Assembly: GCA_905205975.1 (NCBI GenBank)
Contig: CAJLFQ010000007.1
Span: forward strand, 1-55,438
Source of the DNA: an uncultured Eubacteriales bacterium
Lineage (GTDB): Bacteria > Bacillota > Clostridia > Oscillospirales > QAMX01
DNA: 55,438 nt
Direction: 5' to 3'
Positions 24,047 to 31,830 of this stretch are shown in pieces (position 1 is the first letter of the stretch; each line of letters begins with the position of its first letter). The notes below the pieces were generated by a model, which saw nothing but the letters and a program-made list of their open reading frames with translations, was not told where the DNA came from and searched no databases. The position numbers and the translations under genes were made by a program.

Positions 24047-24625
24047 ATGAACCACGATCCGGCGCTGGAAGATTTGATTCAACGAACGGGCCGCGGCGAT
24101 ATGAAGGCCTTCGGCGAGCTGTATGAATTGTGCAGCCGTTCCGTATTCGCCTATGCCCTGTCGGTTCTTCGAAAGCCCGATCCCGCAGGAGACGTCGTAC
24201 AGGACACGTTTCTGCGCATCTGGCGTTCTGCCCCATCCTATGCGCCGCAAGGCCGGCCGATGGCTTGGGTGCTGCGCATCGCCCGCAATCTGTGCCTAGA
24301 CGAGCTGCGCCGTTCCGCCGCTTTCTCTGCGGCGGAAGATGACGCGGAACCGGCGGATGCATCCGCCTCGTTCGACGCCGATGCCGTTCAGCGCGCCTAT
24401 CTGCAGACGCTGCTGGACGATGTGCTGACCGGGGAAGAGCGCGAAATTGTCCGCCTCCGCATTTACGGCGGCCTGTCGCACGCAGAGATCGCGCAGGTGC
24501 TTGGGCTCTCCTCAGCTGCTGTCCGCTGGAAATACGCTTATGCGCTGAAAAAGCTCCGCAAGCGTTACGCGGACGACGAATGGACATCGTCGAAAGGCTC
24601 GGAAAGAAAGGATTTGTTTTTATGA
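24047..24625 (+). CDS. ECF-type RNA polymerase sigma factor
   Basis: The 192-residue protein has sigma region 2 (LIQRTGRGDMKAFGELYEL; DVVQDTFLRIWR; GRPMAWVLRIARNLCLDELRR) and region 4 (LTGEEREIVRLRIYGGLSHAEIAQVLGLSSAAVRWKYAYALKKLRKR) joined by an acidic Ala-rich linker, the minimal architecture of group IV sigma factors. GGAGG stands 9 bases before ATG 24047. Its stop overlaps the start of the next gene (ATGA), so the next product is made in step with it and is the likely partner. Target promoters are unknown. Confidence 0.93.
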   Translation: MNHDPALEDLIQRTGRGDMKAFGELYELCSRSVFAYALSVLRKPDPAGDVVQDTFLRIWRSAPSYAPQGRPMAWVLRIARNLCLDELRRSAAFSAAEDDAEPADASASFDADAVQRAYLQTLLDDVLTGEEREIVRLRIYGGLSHAEIAQVLGLSSAAVRWKYAYALKKLRKRYADDEWTSSKGSERKDLFL

Positions 24626-26130
24626 AGAAGCAATCAAAGAAACTGGAACAGCGTCTTCGCGGCGCCGTTCCCGATACACCCCCGCCCGCCCTGAAGGATC
24701 GTATTTTGGCCTGCGCCGCAAACACGCCGCAGGAAGAAAAACCGCCCCGTGCGCGGCGCCGCCGCGCCGTCTATTGGAAGCTGGCTGCTTCGTTTGCTGT
24801 GCTTGCGCTCGTTCTGTCGGTCTCGGTATCCCGTCTGAGCGGTCCGCTTGCGCCGGAAAACCGTGCGGATGCCGCTTTCCCGGGGACGATGGCGGCCGCG
24901 ACACGGGCGGACGACTACTGGCTTGAAGGCGCCGAAGAAGTCGGCAGACCGGGTGATATGATTTCCGGGGACATTTACGGTTATGTTTCAAAAGATGCTG
25001 CAGACGTCGACGCCATAACGCGCGTCGATGGGCTGCTCCCCGGGGCAACCGATGTACCCGGCATAGACGGCCCGATCATCAGCGCTCCGGAGCTGCCGGT
25101 TCTGCCGGATCCGGCAGCCGGACTGCTGACCGCCGGCGAATGGTGCGACAACAGCGATTTCGCTTTTTTCAAGCGCGTTCTGAACCGGAACGATTGGTTT
25201 GACTATCAGGCGCTTTATCAGCTGACGCTGGTTCGCCGCATTGCGGTCTCCGTCCGGGATGACCGCGGACTGCCCGTACGGAATGCGTCTGTCGCGCTGA
25301 CGGGTGCAAATGACAGTGTGCTGTTCCGCGCCGTCACCGATTATGGCGGAAAAGCCTATCTCTTCGCCCTGTCGGAACAGGCTGCGCAATCCGCTTCTGC
25401 GGTCACCGTTTCGCAGAACGGGCTGACGGAGCAGGCGCCGGTCTCCGCCGATACGGACGAGGTTGCCATCACGCTGGGCGGCGGAACCGTCCGCTCGCCG
25501 GAAACGCTTGACCTGATGTTCGTCATTGACACGACCGGATCCATGATGGATGAGCTGAACTACCTGCAAGTCGAGCTGGACGACGTGATCCGGCAGGTTG
25601 CAGAGGCGCACCCGAACACGCAGATCCGCCTCAGCGTCAACTTCTACCGTGACGACGGCGACGATTACGTCGTGCTGCCGTTCGACTTTACGGACGACAT
25701 TTCGGCCGGTTTGAAATCGCTGGCGGCGCAGTTTGCCGACGGTGGCGGCGACTATCCGGAAGCTTTGGATCTGGCGCTGGAAAACGCGCTGCACGAACAC
25801 GACTGGTCGGACAACGCCGTGAAGCTCTGCTATCTCGTGCTTGATGCACCGGCGCACAGCGAACAGGCTGACGTTGTGAACCGTCTGAATACGCTTCTGC
25901 CGGAATTTGCCGCAGAAGGCGTCCGCATCATTCCGGTTGCTTCGAGCGGCGTTGACACGGAGACGGAGTTTTTCCTCCGCAATGCAGCGACGCTGACCGG
26001 CGGCACCTATACCTTCCTGACCGATGACAGCGGCATCGGCGGCGGCCATTTGGAGCCGACCATCGGCGACTATGAAGTCCGCCCGCTGAACGAGCTGCTG
26101 GTTGAAATCACGAACCGCTATCTCGGATAA
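24622..26130 (+). CDS. Membrane protein with VWA domain, probable anti-sigma factor
   Basis: The 502-residue protein has a cytoplasmic N-terminus (1-50, with AVPDTPPPALKDRILACA, like the sigma-binding part of some membrane anti-sigma factors), one membrane helix (about 52-70), a linker, a beta-sandwich-like region (about 210-290, IAVSVRDDRGLPVRNASVAL) and a C-terminal von Willebrand A domain from about 297. The MIDAS motif is DTTGS with Asp303, and the later DGGGDYPEAL provides the usual acidic site. AAAGAAAGGA precedes the start; the ATGA overlap with the sigma gene is direct evidence of coupling. Anti-sigma function is inference from context and topology. Confidence 0.85.
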   Translation: MKKQSKKLEQRLRGAVPDTPPPALKDRILACAANTPQEEKPPRARRRRAVYWKLAASFAVLALVLSVSVSRLSGPLAPENRADAAFPGTMAAATRADDYWLEGAEEVGRPGDMISGDIYGYVSKDAADVDAITRVDGLLPGATDVPGIDGPIISAPELPVLPDPAAGLLTAGEWCDNSDFAFFKRVLNRNDWFDYQALYQLTLVRRIAVSVRDDRGLPVRNASVALTGANDSVLFRAVTDYGGKAYLFALSEQAAQSASAVTVSQNGLTEQAPVSADTDEVAITLGGGTVRSPETLDLMFVIDTTGSMMDELNYLQVELDDVIRQVAEAHPNTQIRLSVNFYRDDGDDYVVLPFDFTDDISAGLKSLAAQFADGGGDYPEALDLALENALHEHDWSDNAVKLCYLVLDAPAHSEQADVVNRLNTLLPEFAAEGVRIIPVASSGVDTETEFFLRNAATLTGGTYTFLTDDSGIGGGHLEPTIGDYEVRPLNELLVEITNRYLG

Positions 26131-26145
26131 ACCTGCTGTCAAAAC

Positions 26146-26189
26146 ATAAAAAGCGTCCGCAGACCATACGGTCTGCGGACGCTTTTTAT
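26146..26189. terminator. Bidirectional terminator, 20-bp perfect stem
   Basis: A 20-base arm (GCGTCCGCAGACC core with ATAAAAA before it) pairs perfectly with its complement around an ATAC loop. It separates the VWA gene from the converging ribU gene. Confidence 0.88.
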
Positions 26190-26204
26190 CCTCGTACCGC
26201 CAGC

Positions 26205-26855
26205 TTATGCAGCCAGCTTCAGAAAAGCCAGAATACACCCGGTCAGCAGCACAGCGGCGCAGGCGGCGACCAACATATATGTTTTGGCGCGCGGTGCTTG
26301 CGCGCTGACAGACGGCGGAATCAATCCAGCACGCCTGAGCGCTGTGACTGCCGGTTTATAGAGCAGCAGCGTCAGTGCGGCGTTCAGGCAGTTTTTAATC
26401 GCATTGAACGGCAGGAAGCACGGGATCAGCAGCTTAACCACTTCGCTGCGCGGCACATGCATATACAGCGGCGTAATCAGCCAGTTCCACAGCAGCATGA
26501 GCACGGTTGAAGCCGCAGCCCCGCACAGCAGACCGATGACGGCGCCGGACAGCGTCCGCTTTTTCTGATAGATCAGCGACGCCAGCACGGCGAAAGACCC
26601 GCTCGCCAAGATGTTCATCACAAGCCCCCATCCGGCGGTATCGCTTACGGTGACCATTTCGATCAGCGCCGACGCCACGGTTACAATCAGCGCCGTCGCC
26701 GGGCCGAACAAGAAACCGCCGATTGTCAGGATGACGTTTTTCGGCTCGTATTTCAGAAAGAGGACGACGGGGATCCGGCACACGCAGACCGCAATCACCG
26801 CAAGCGCCGTCAGCATGGCCGCAGCCGTCAATTTCCGAATTCGTTCGTTTTTCAT
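26205..26855 (-). CDS. ribU: Riboflavin ECF transporter S component, RibU type
   Basis: The 216-residue membrane protein has about six hydrophobic segments and the S-component N-terminus (RKLTAAAMLTALAVIA). Features match RibU: FLKYEPKNVILTIGGFLFGPATAL near the start and the conserved helix IKNCLNAALTLLLY. Substrate assignment rests mainly on the FMN riboswitch directly upstream. It binds riboflavin and works with a shared EcfAA'T energising module encoded elsewhere. GAAGG lies about 9 bases before ATG 26855. Confidence 0.92.
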   Translation of the reverse strand: MKNERIRKLTAAAMLTALAVIAVCVCRIPVVLFLKYEPKNVILTIGGFLFGPATALIVTVASALIEMVTVSDTAGWGLVMNILASGSFAVLASLIYQKKRTLSGAVIGLLCGAAASTVLMLLWNWLITPLYMHVPRSEVVKLLIPCFLPFNAIKNCLNAALTLLLYKPAVTALRRAGLIPPSVSAQAPRAKTYMLVAACAAVLLTGCILAFLKLAA

Positions 26856-26907
26856 GAGAATGCCTTCTTTTCATTTGATTGATCATGCCGTTTGATGCAG
26901 GAAAGAT

Positions 26908-26943
26908 GCAAAAAGCGCCCGAAAGCTTTTGTCTTTCGGGCGC
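26908..26943 (-). terminator. FMN riboswitch expression-platform terminator
   Basis: On the minus strand GCGCCCGAAAG (26933-26943) pairs with CTTTCGGGCGC (26915-26925), followed by TTTTT. It lies between the aptamer and ribU, so FMN binding would end transcription early. Confidence 0.85.
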
Positions 26944-26958
26944 CGCGAGGCTTTAGCC

Positions 26959-27068
26959 GTCTTCTTTCATCCAGACTGTTACGGTCGGTTTTGGAATCTC
27001 ACCAAATCGTGCGCCGAAGCGCTCGCGGACTATACCGCCGGTCGGGAATTTCACCCCGCCCCGAAGAC
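26959..27068 (-). ncRNA. FMN riboswitch (RFN element)
   Basis: The minus strand carries the conserved RFN blocks in order: CTTCGGGGCGGGGTGAAATT, CCCGACCGGCGGTATAGTCC, TTTGGTGAGATTCC, AAACCGACCGTAACAGTCTG and GATGAAAGAAGAC. The closing stem P1 is GTCTTC (27063-27068) with GAAGAC (26959-26964). It controls ribU through the terminator at 26908-26943. Confidence 0.97.
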
Positions 27069-27098
27069 ATTTGATTCAGATGTTCCGCTGAAGCCGGA

Positions 27099-28256
27099 TC
27101 AGTTGTAATGGCTCAGCGCATAGGAGAGATCGCGTACAATGGTCGGCATATCGACGCCGGTCATCTGGTCGTCGTACAGGAAAATCACTTCATAGTATGC
27201 GGATTTGACCGGCGCCATGAACCCTGTCACATGATAGCGGTAGGTGCCAAGGAAGCCATCCAGCTCGTATCCCGCGGTTGAAGAGGTCTGCCACAGAACT
27301 TCGGTCATATAATGCGTCTCTCGGACCAATGCGTCCTGGATCTGCTGTTCTGCCGCCTGCTCCGGCGTCGGCTCCGACGGCAGTTCATGCGCGCGCCAAA
27401 TGATGGCTGCAATCTTGCCGCCTTCTTCATAGGTCAGGTGATACTCGCTGTCGGTTTCACCGTCTGCGAGAAAGCCCTTCGGCGTCAGAATCGTCATGCC
27501 GCCGGCAAGCTGCACCATCTCGTAGTCGCCGGTTTCGACGTTCGGTTCGTCATCCTGCAGCAGTGCACGGTAATAGGCGCTGCCCCGGTATGCCGTATCC
27601 GCCGGGAAGAGTTCCACAGAGGCGCGCAGGCGATCCAGTTGCAGCGGCTGGCCACCGTCCTGTGTGAAGATCACGCCGGAAAGCGCCAGGTTTTTCATCA
27701 GCGTCTGCTGGATGCTGTCCAAAAACAAAAACACCGTATCCGCGTATGTCGCACCGGTAAACGAATTGGATGTGCGTTCGTCATAGACAAACGGCAGTGC
27801 GGTTTTCGCCAGATCGACGCGCGCCATGCCGCTCAAAATTTCGACTTTGTTGACGTCGCAGTTCCACCCGGTCAGTGCAGACAGCCCTTGCAGCAGCACA
27901 GCTGCATCGACTGTTCCCGTGCTGGGCAAATCGTATACGTCGGGCTGTTCCTGATCGAATACGATATAGAGCTTTGCTTCGCCTTCCGGCGCCGTCGTCT
28001 CGGATACCGGCGGCGTTGTATCCGGCAGGGTCGCCGGTGCAGAAGTGGTCGCCGGCGGCTGCGATGAAACCGTCGTTTCCGACGGTGTGCCTTTGCCGCA
28101 TGCCGTCATGGTCAGAAGCATCAGTGCCGACAGCGCCGACAGCATGAGCCGCTGTTTATATGGACGCACCCCGTTTCGGGCGCTGACCAGCGTATCCTGT
28201 TTGTGATCGCCAGAGAATCGATTCGGGGATTCATTTCTGATGTTCAAGTTTTTCAT
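27099..28256 (-). CDS. Lipoprotein, possibly with a GerMN-like domain
   Basis: The 385-residue protein has lipobox LTMTAC with Cys53 after an unusually long basic N-region; a later Met (residue 38) would give a standard signal length, but AAAGGAAG supports ATG 28256. After a Thr/Pro/Ser linker, residues about 100-220 (LLQGLSALTGWNCDVNKVEI; FLFLDSIQQTLMKNLALSGV) resemble the GerMN fold of sporulation and germination lipoproteins, by eye only. The C-terminal part (about 240-385) is a beta-rich domain ending in IVRDLSYALSHYN. Own promoter; no operon partner. Confidence 0.75.
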   Translation of the reverse strand: MKNLNIRNESPNRFSGDHKQDTLVSARNGVRPYKQRLMLSALSALMLLTMTACGKGTPSETTVSSQPPATTSAPATLPDTTPPVSETTAPEGEAKLYIVFDQEQPDVYDLPSTGTVDAAVLLQGLSALTGWNCDVNKVEILSGMARVDLAKTALPFVYDERTSNSFTGATYADTVFLFLDSIQQTLMKNLALSGVIFTQDGGQPLQLDRLRASVELFPADTAYRGSAYYRALLQDDEPNVETGDYEMVQLAGGMTILTPKGFLADGETDSEYHLTYEEGGKIAAIIWRAHELPSEPTPEQAAEQQIQDALVRETHYMTEVLWQTSSTAGYELDGFLGTYRYHVTGFMAPVKSAYYEVIFLYDDQMTGVDMPTIVRDLSYALSHYN

Positions 28257-28335
28257 GCTTCGCTTCCTTTCTCTGCGGGCGTTCAGCGGAATCCGCCATC
28301 CCGGTGCCATCACACCAGCAGGAGAACTCTTTTTC

Positions 28336-28364
28336 ATTGTATCACACGTTCCGCAGAAAAGCAA
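28336..28364 (-). promoter_or_regulatory. Promoter of the lipoprotein gene
   Basis: TTGCTT (28359-28364) and TACAAT (28336-28341) on the minus strand are 17 bases apart, 79 bases before the lipoprotein start. Confidence 0.6.
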
Positions 28365-28455
28365 GCGTGATCTATGTCGGTTCTGTAAATTCGGCCTTTC
28401 GCCGTGTCGTTTTGGAAACAAACGCTGTCCATTTGGTTTTTTGGCAAATCTGTCC

Positions 28456-28857
28456 TCAGCCGAGCAGTGCGGCCATCTTTTTCAGCGCGCTCTGCCGCCG
28501 GTAGACGGTCGCCATTTCGACATTCAGCTTTTCGCACAGGTGGTCGGCCGCCATCGGAACCGGTGCAATCAGCATATCGGTGAGCACCTGACGTTCTTCT
28601 GCATTCAGCTCCGCCAAGGCGCGTTCCACCTGACGCGTTTCCGTCCGGCACAGGCCGAGCTGTATGGCTGTCTGACGGTATGAGGCGCGCAGATGCGCCC
28701 GCTCCGCCGCACCCGCCTTTATCCGCCTGTATGCCGCCGCCGTTTCCCGCAGACCTGCCATTTTCTCTTCCAGCACAGCAGCCGCCGCGGCGGTTTCCCG
28801 GTAGCGCCGCAGCCGCTGCGCCGTTTTCGTCAATTTCGCTCGTTCTTCTGTCTGCAT
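28456..28857 (-). CDS. ArpU/sigma-region-4-like DNA-binding protein
   Basis: The 133-residue protein has a basic coiled-coil first half (residues 1-75, many Ala/Arg/Glu) and a C-terminal helix-turn-helix resembling sigma-70 region 4 (ALAELNAEERQVLTDMLIAP; ADHLCEKLNVEMATVYRRQS). This layout is that of ArpU/RinA-type activators, usually found in phages and their remnants. AAAGGAGAGG precedes ATG 28857. It is transcribed divergently from an S24 repressor gene, and a palindrome lies between the -35 and -10 of its promoter, so repression by that neighbour is likely. Confidence 0.75.
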   Translation of the reverse strand: MQTEERAKLTKTAQRLRRYRETAAAAAVLEEKMAGLRETAAAYRRIKAGAAERAHLRASYRQTAIQLGLCRTETRQVERALAELNAEERQVLTDMLIAPVPMAADHLCEKLNVEMATVYRRQSALKKMAALLG

Positions 28858-28949
28858 TTCTATATCCTCTCCTTTCGATTTTATGGGGCTTGACCGCCCT
28901 TGTTTGCGTATCCGCAATATGCGTCCATCTCGCTTGCATTCCCGTACAC

Positions 28950-28978
28950 AGTATAGCACCTGAACAAACGTTTGTCAA
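28950..28978 (-). promoter_or_regulatory. Promoter of the ArpU-like gene with embedded operator
   Basis: On the minus strand TTGACA (28973-28978), 17 bases, TATACT (28950-28955). The 12-base palindrome ACAAACGTTTGT (28964-28975) overlaps the -35 and the spacer, an ideal position for repression. Confidence 0.8.
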
Positions 28979-29019
28979 TACGTAAACGCAGACATTCTCT
29001 TTTTTCTTGCATTTGCGTA

Positions 29020-29071
29020 TTGTCTTTTTCACTGCGGTATGGTATACTATATGCAGGCGGACGAACGTTCG
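29020..29071 (+). promoter_or_regulatory. Promoter of the S24 repressor gene with operator at the start site
   Basis: TTGTCT (29020-29025), 17 bases, TATACT (29043-29048); the palindrome CGAACGTTCG (29062-29071) lies about 13 bases after the -10, over or just past the transcription start. It shares the AACGTT core with the operator in the opposite promoter. A GTTCGATC half-site repeats at about 29090. Confidence 0.75.
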
Positions 29072-29132
29072 ATCTGATTTCAACGAGGTGTTCGATCGCG
29101 TAAACAGTTTGTCAGAAAGAAGGCTTTTGATT

Positions 29133-29789
29133 ATGCAGACCAATCAGTTTTTGAAAGACCGGCGGCTGGAGCTTGGCCTGACGCAGGCAGAAATCGCACG
29201 TTTTGTCGGCGTCAGTGAAGCGACCGTTTCCCGTTGGGAATCCGGCGATATCGCCAGTATGCGTCAGAACCGCATTGCCGCGCTGGCCGAAATTCTGCGG
29301 GTAGACATCAACTGGATTGTGTCTCGCGGCGCACAGCCGGTGTCGGAGCTGCTGCGCCATTCCGCGCAGAATGCGGCGCTTCCGGAGAATCTGCTGCCGC
29401 TCCCGCGCACCCGTCATCTCCCGCTGCTCGGCTCCATCGCATGCGGAACGCCGATTCTGGCGCAGGAAAACATTGAGGAATACCTGCACATCCCGGAGAA
29501 CATCGCGGCAGACTTCTGCCTGCGCTGCAAGGGGGATTCCATGATCAACGCACGGATTTTTGATGGTGATATCGTCTTGATCCGTGAGCAGCCGGATGTC
29601 GACAACGGCGAGATTGCCGCCGTTTTGATCGACGATGAGGCGACGCTGAAGCGCGTCTACAAATATCCGAACCGCATTGAGCTGCGTGCGGAAAATCCGC
29701 TGTTTGCGCCGCTGAACTATGAGGACAGCGAGCTGAGCGCGATCCGGATTTTGGGCAAAGCCGTCGCCTTTCTGAGCACGGTTCGTTGA
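29133..29789 (+). CDS. XRE-S24 self-cleaving repressor (CI/LexA-like)
   Basis: The 218-residue protein has an N-terminal XRE helix-turn-helix (residues 5-60: LTQAEIARFVGVSEATVSRWESG) and a C-terminal S24 peptidase domain. The cleavage site is Cys104-Gly105 in GSIACGTP, the nucleophile Ser136 in CKGDSM, and the general base Lys173 in TLKRV. Such proteins repress until RecA* or another signal triggers self-cleavage. AAGAAGG precedes ATG 29133. Two related palindromes in the divergent promoter region are its likely operators. It is followed by a damaged deaminase gene, 67 bases downstream. Confidence 0.9.
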   Translation: MQTNQFLKDRRLELGLTQAEIARFVGVSEATVSRWESGDIASMRQNRIAALAEILRVDINWIVSRGAQPVSELLRHSAQNAALPENLLPLPRTRHLPLLGSIACGTPILAQENIEEYLHIPENIAADFCLRCKGDSMINARIFDGDIVLIREQPDVDNGEIAAVLIDDEATLKRVYKYPNRIELRAENPLFAPLNYEDSELSAIRILGKAVAFLSTVR

Positions 29790-29855
29790 GCGGGGTTTCC
29801 CGCTGCCGGGTGATGCAAAACTGATTTTTGGAGATTTCACAAGGAGGTTTCACAA

Positions 29856-30248
29856 ATGGAAGCAATTTGGGACACGCTGTATCAGCGCGCCAAGGCGGTT
29901 CTGTGCCCACGCAGAATCTCCAGCATGATGGAGGCCGCCGGCGTCGCCGCCGCTGTCGAATCCGTTTCGGGCAATATTTATGTCGGCGTATGCGTGGACG
30001 GCGGCTGCACACTCGGCATTTGCGCCGAGCGGAATGCCATTTTCAATATGCTGACCAACGGAGAAGACGCCATTCGGCGGGTGGTCGCCGTCAATTGAGA
30101 TGGAAAGGTGCATGCGCCCTGCGGCGCATGCAGAGAGCTGATGACGCAGCTCATGCCGGAAAACTACCAGACCATTGAAGTCCTGCTGGACTATGATGCG
30201 CAGGAAATCGTTTCGCTTCAGCAGCTAACGCCCAGATGGTGGATCTGA
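29856..30248 (+). pseudogene. Cytidine deaminase-like gene with in-frame TGA at codon 81
   Basis: The frame begins after a strong AAGGAGG at ATG 29856 and encodes a zinc-dependent nucleoside deaminase: C-A-E at residues 56-58 in GICAERNAIFNM and P-C-G-A-C at 88-92. Between the two, codon 81 (30096-30098) is TGA. The same frame then continues cleanly as DGKVHAPCGACRELMTQLMP to LTPRWWI and a second TGA at 30246. Without read-through the 80-residue product lacks two of the three zinc ligands and would be inactive. Probably a recent nonsense mutation or base-call error; recoding is considered in the findings. Likely co-transcribed with the S24 repressor. Confidence 0.85.
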
Positions 30249-30296
30249 CCCTGCCGGGCGATATCCATGCCGCTGCGTTCCCTGCTGACCGGCACA

Positions 30297-30331
30297 AAAA
30301 AACGCCGCATGACAATGTCATACGGCGTTTT
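30297..30331. terminator. Terminator between the deaminase and cyclophilin genes
   Basis: AAAACGCCGCATGAC pairs with GTCATACGGCGTTTT (one mismatch) around AAT. The minus strand has the longer T-run, so its main role is probably to end the large division/cell-wall transcript. Confidence 0.8.
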
Positions 30332-30343
30332 GATGCTGCGGCG

Positions 30344-30826
30344 TTATGCCTCGAGAATTGTGATGGATTTGATTTTCTGTTCGGCTGTCGGGCGGTCGGA
30401 GTAATCCGTTTCCGTTTCGGCGATTTCGTCCAGCGTATCGAAGCCGTCGGTCAAAATGCCGAATGCAGCATACTGACCATCGAGATGCGGGGCGTCCTGA
30501 TGCATGATGAAGAACTGTGAGCCGGCCGAGTTCGGATCCATTGCACGGGCCATGGAGATGACGCCGCGGGTATGCTTCAGCGTATTGTTGACGCCGTTGG
30601 CTGCAAATTCACCGTGAATCTGATAGCCCGGGCCGCCGCGGCCGGTACCGGTCGGGTCGCCGCCCTGAATCATAAAGCCTTCGATGACGCGGTGAAAAAT
30701 CAGGCCGTCATAAAAGCCCTGTCCCGCAAGCTTGACAAAGTTGGCAACGGTTTCCGGCGCATGTTCCGGGTGCAGTTCCAGCGTCATTTTACCGCCGTTT
30801 TCCATTTCGATGATTGCTTTCTGCAT
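30344..30826 (-). CDS. Peptidyl-prolyl cis-trans isomerase, cyclophilin type
   Basis: The 160-residue protein is a minimal cytoplasmic cyclophilin that speeds proline isomerisation during folding. Active-site elements are visible: FYDGLIFHRVIEGFMIQGGD with the catalytic arginine, ISMARAMDPNSAGSQFFI, and LDGQYAAFG. There is no signal peptide. TAAGGAG precedes the ATG and lies at the end of the preceding gene, so translation is probably coupled. It is the last gene before the terminator. Confidence 0.95.
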   Translation of the reverse strand: MQKAIIEMENGGKMTLELHPEHAPETVANFVKLAGQGFYDGLIFHRVIEGFMIQGGDPTGTGRGGPGYQIHGEFAANGVNNTLKHTRGVISMARAMDPNSAGSQFFIMHQDAPHLDGQYAAFGILTDGFDTLDEIAETETDYSDRPTAEQKIKSITILEA

Positions 30827-30837
30827 GATGTTTCTCC

Positions 30838-31764
30838 TTATTCTGGGTGATTTTCATTTGATTCCGGCTGCTTGTTTTTTTCAATGGTGCAGTGTCCGGA
30901 AACGGTTTCTGCCTGGATGACATTCTGACCGTCGCCGAAGATATACCAGTGATTTTTGATGACGGTCGGGAAGTCGCATTGCAGGCGGCCGTTCCCGGGA
31001 TGGAAGTGCAGGCGGAACCCTTTCTCTTCCGGGAGCAGCAGATGAATGCCGCCGGAAACGGTATTCACGTTGAATGCTTCCACAGCGTCATTGGCGCAGA
31101 TCCGAACGGAACCGGAAACCGTTTCCACGTTCAATTCATCCATCGCGCTGCGGGTCTGGAGGCGCACGCTGCCGGAAACTGTCTCCACATTTGCATGACG
31201 GGTGAGCAAATCACCTTCAACGCTGCCGGAAACCGTTTCAACATTCAGCTTTTTCGCGGTGATGCCATTCAGATCAATGCTGGAGGAAACGCCGGAGACA
31301 TTCAGCTTTCCGGTCATGAGATCAGCGGCAGTCAGGCTCGCCGAGACGAGCGAAATCTGGCAGTCGTCGACGGCGACGCCGTCGATCGCCAAGTCGCCGG
31401 AGATCAAATTGGCGTCCAGGTATTTGAGCGATTTCGCCAGCTGACGCGGAAGCTGCACGGTCAGACGTTTGCGCGGTGCATCGTCCCCATGGATATTCTG
31501 CATATTTCTGCGCCATGAAACGGTCAAGCAGCCGGATTCAACTTTGGTATGGATCCGGTCGGCATCGTCCAGCGGGCGGTCCGCAAACTCCTGCACCAGA
31601 ATCACATCCCCATCGTATGCAGCGACCTGTACGCCGATGCTGATCCAGCGGATCTTCAGCGAATGAATGCCGTCAACCGGTACTTCGATGGATTCGATCA
31701 AAGATTCCGTTCGGGGCATGGCCGGGCGGTCCGTCCGTTTTTTGACGCGAAGTGTAAGTTTCAT
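30838..31764 (-). CDS. DUF4097-like beta-repeat protein
   Basis: The 308-residue protein has no membrane segment or signal. From about residue 140 it consists of repeats about 20 residues apart with the phrase NVETVSGSV or close variants (KLNVETVSGSVEGD, HANVETVSGSVRLQ, ELNVETVSGSVRIC, AFNVNTVSGGIHLL), expected to stack as a beta helix. This is the pattern of DUF4097/putative adhesin proteins, often linked to envelope stress regulation; a function here is not known. Start set by GAGGGGG. It lies between a membrane protein gene and the cyclophilin gene, 11 bases from the latter. Confidence 0.8.
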   Translation of the reverse strand: MKLTLRVKKRTDRPAMPRTESLIESIEVPVDGIHSLKIRWISIGVQVAAYDGDVILVQEFADRPLDDADRIHTKVESGCLTVSWRRNMQNIHGDDAPRKRLTVQLPRQLAKSLKYLDANLISGDLAIDGVAVDDCQISLVSASLTAADLMTGKLNVSGVSSSIDLNGITAKKLNVETVSGSVEGDLLTRHANVETVSGSVRLQTRSAMDELNVETVSGSVRICANDAVEAFNVNTVSGGIHLLLPEEKGFRLHFHPGNGRLQCDFPTVIKNHWYIFGDGQNVIQAETVSGHCTIEKNKQPESNENHPE

Positions 31765-31795
31765 ACAAGTGCTCCCCCTCTTTTTATTTTTCAGA

Positions 31796-31825
31796 AAAAC
31801 CGCAACGTGTGACCGTTGCGGTTTT
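31796..31825 (-). terminator. Terminator after the DUF4870-like gene
   Basis: AAAACCGCAACG and CGTTGCGGTTTT form a 12-bp stem around TGTGAC; on the minus strand it is followed by TTTTTCTG. It may reduce read-through from the ftsZ genes into the DUF4097-like gene. Confidence 0.75.
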
Positions 31826-31830
31826 CTTCT

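Noticed and set aside
29062..29071. Classical LexA/SOS box
   Set aside because: The Gram-positive box is CGAAC-N4-GTTCG; here the halves abut without the four-base spacer, so it is treated as an operator of the neighbouring S24 repressor.
30096..30131. Selenocysteine insertion site in the deaminase gene
   Set aside because: Distance and stem fit, but the loop G is not in the first two loop positions, the residue is not catalytic and no Sec-containing deaminase family is known to me; kept only as a question in the findings.
28456..30248. Prophage or integrative element
   Set aside because: The S24 and ArpU-like genes are phage-like, but no integrase, att repeats, terminase or structural genes are seen on either side.
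31030..31300. Short DNA repeats that could suggest a CRISPR or tandem repeat
   Set aside because: They are the codons of the NVETVSGSV protein repeats; spacing is in multiples of three and the units are degenerate, with no unique spacers.
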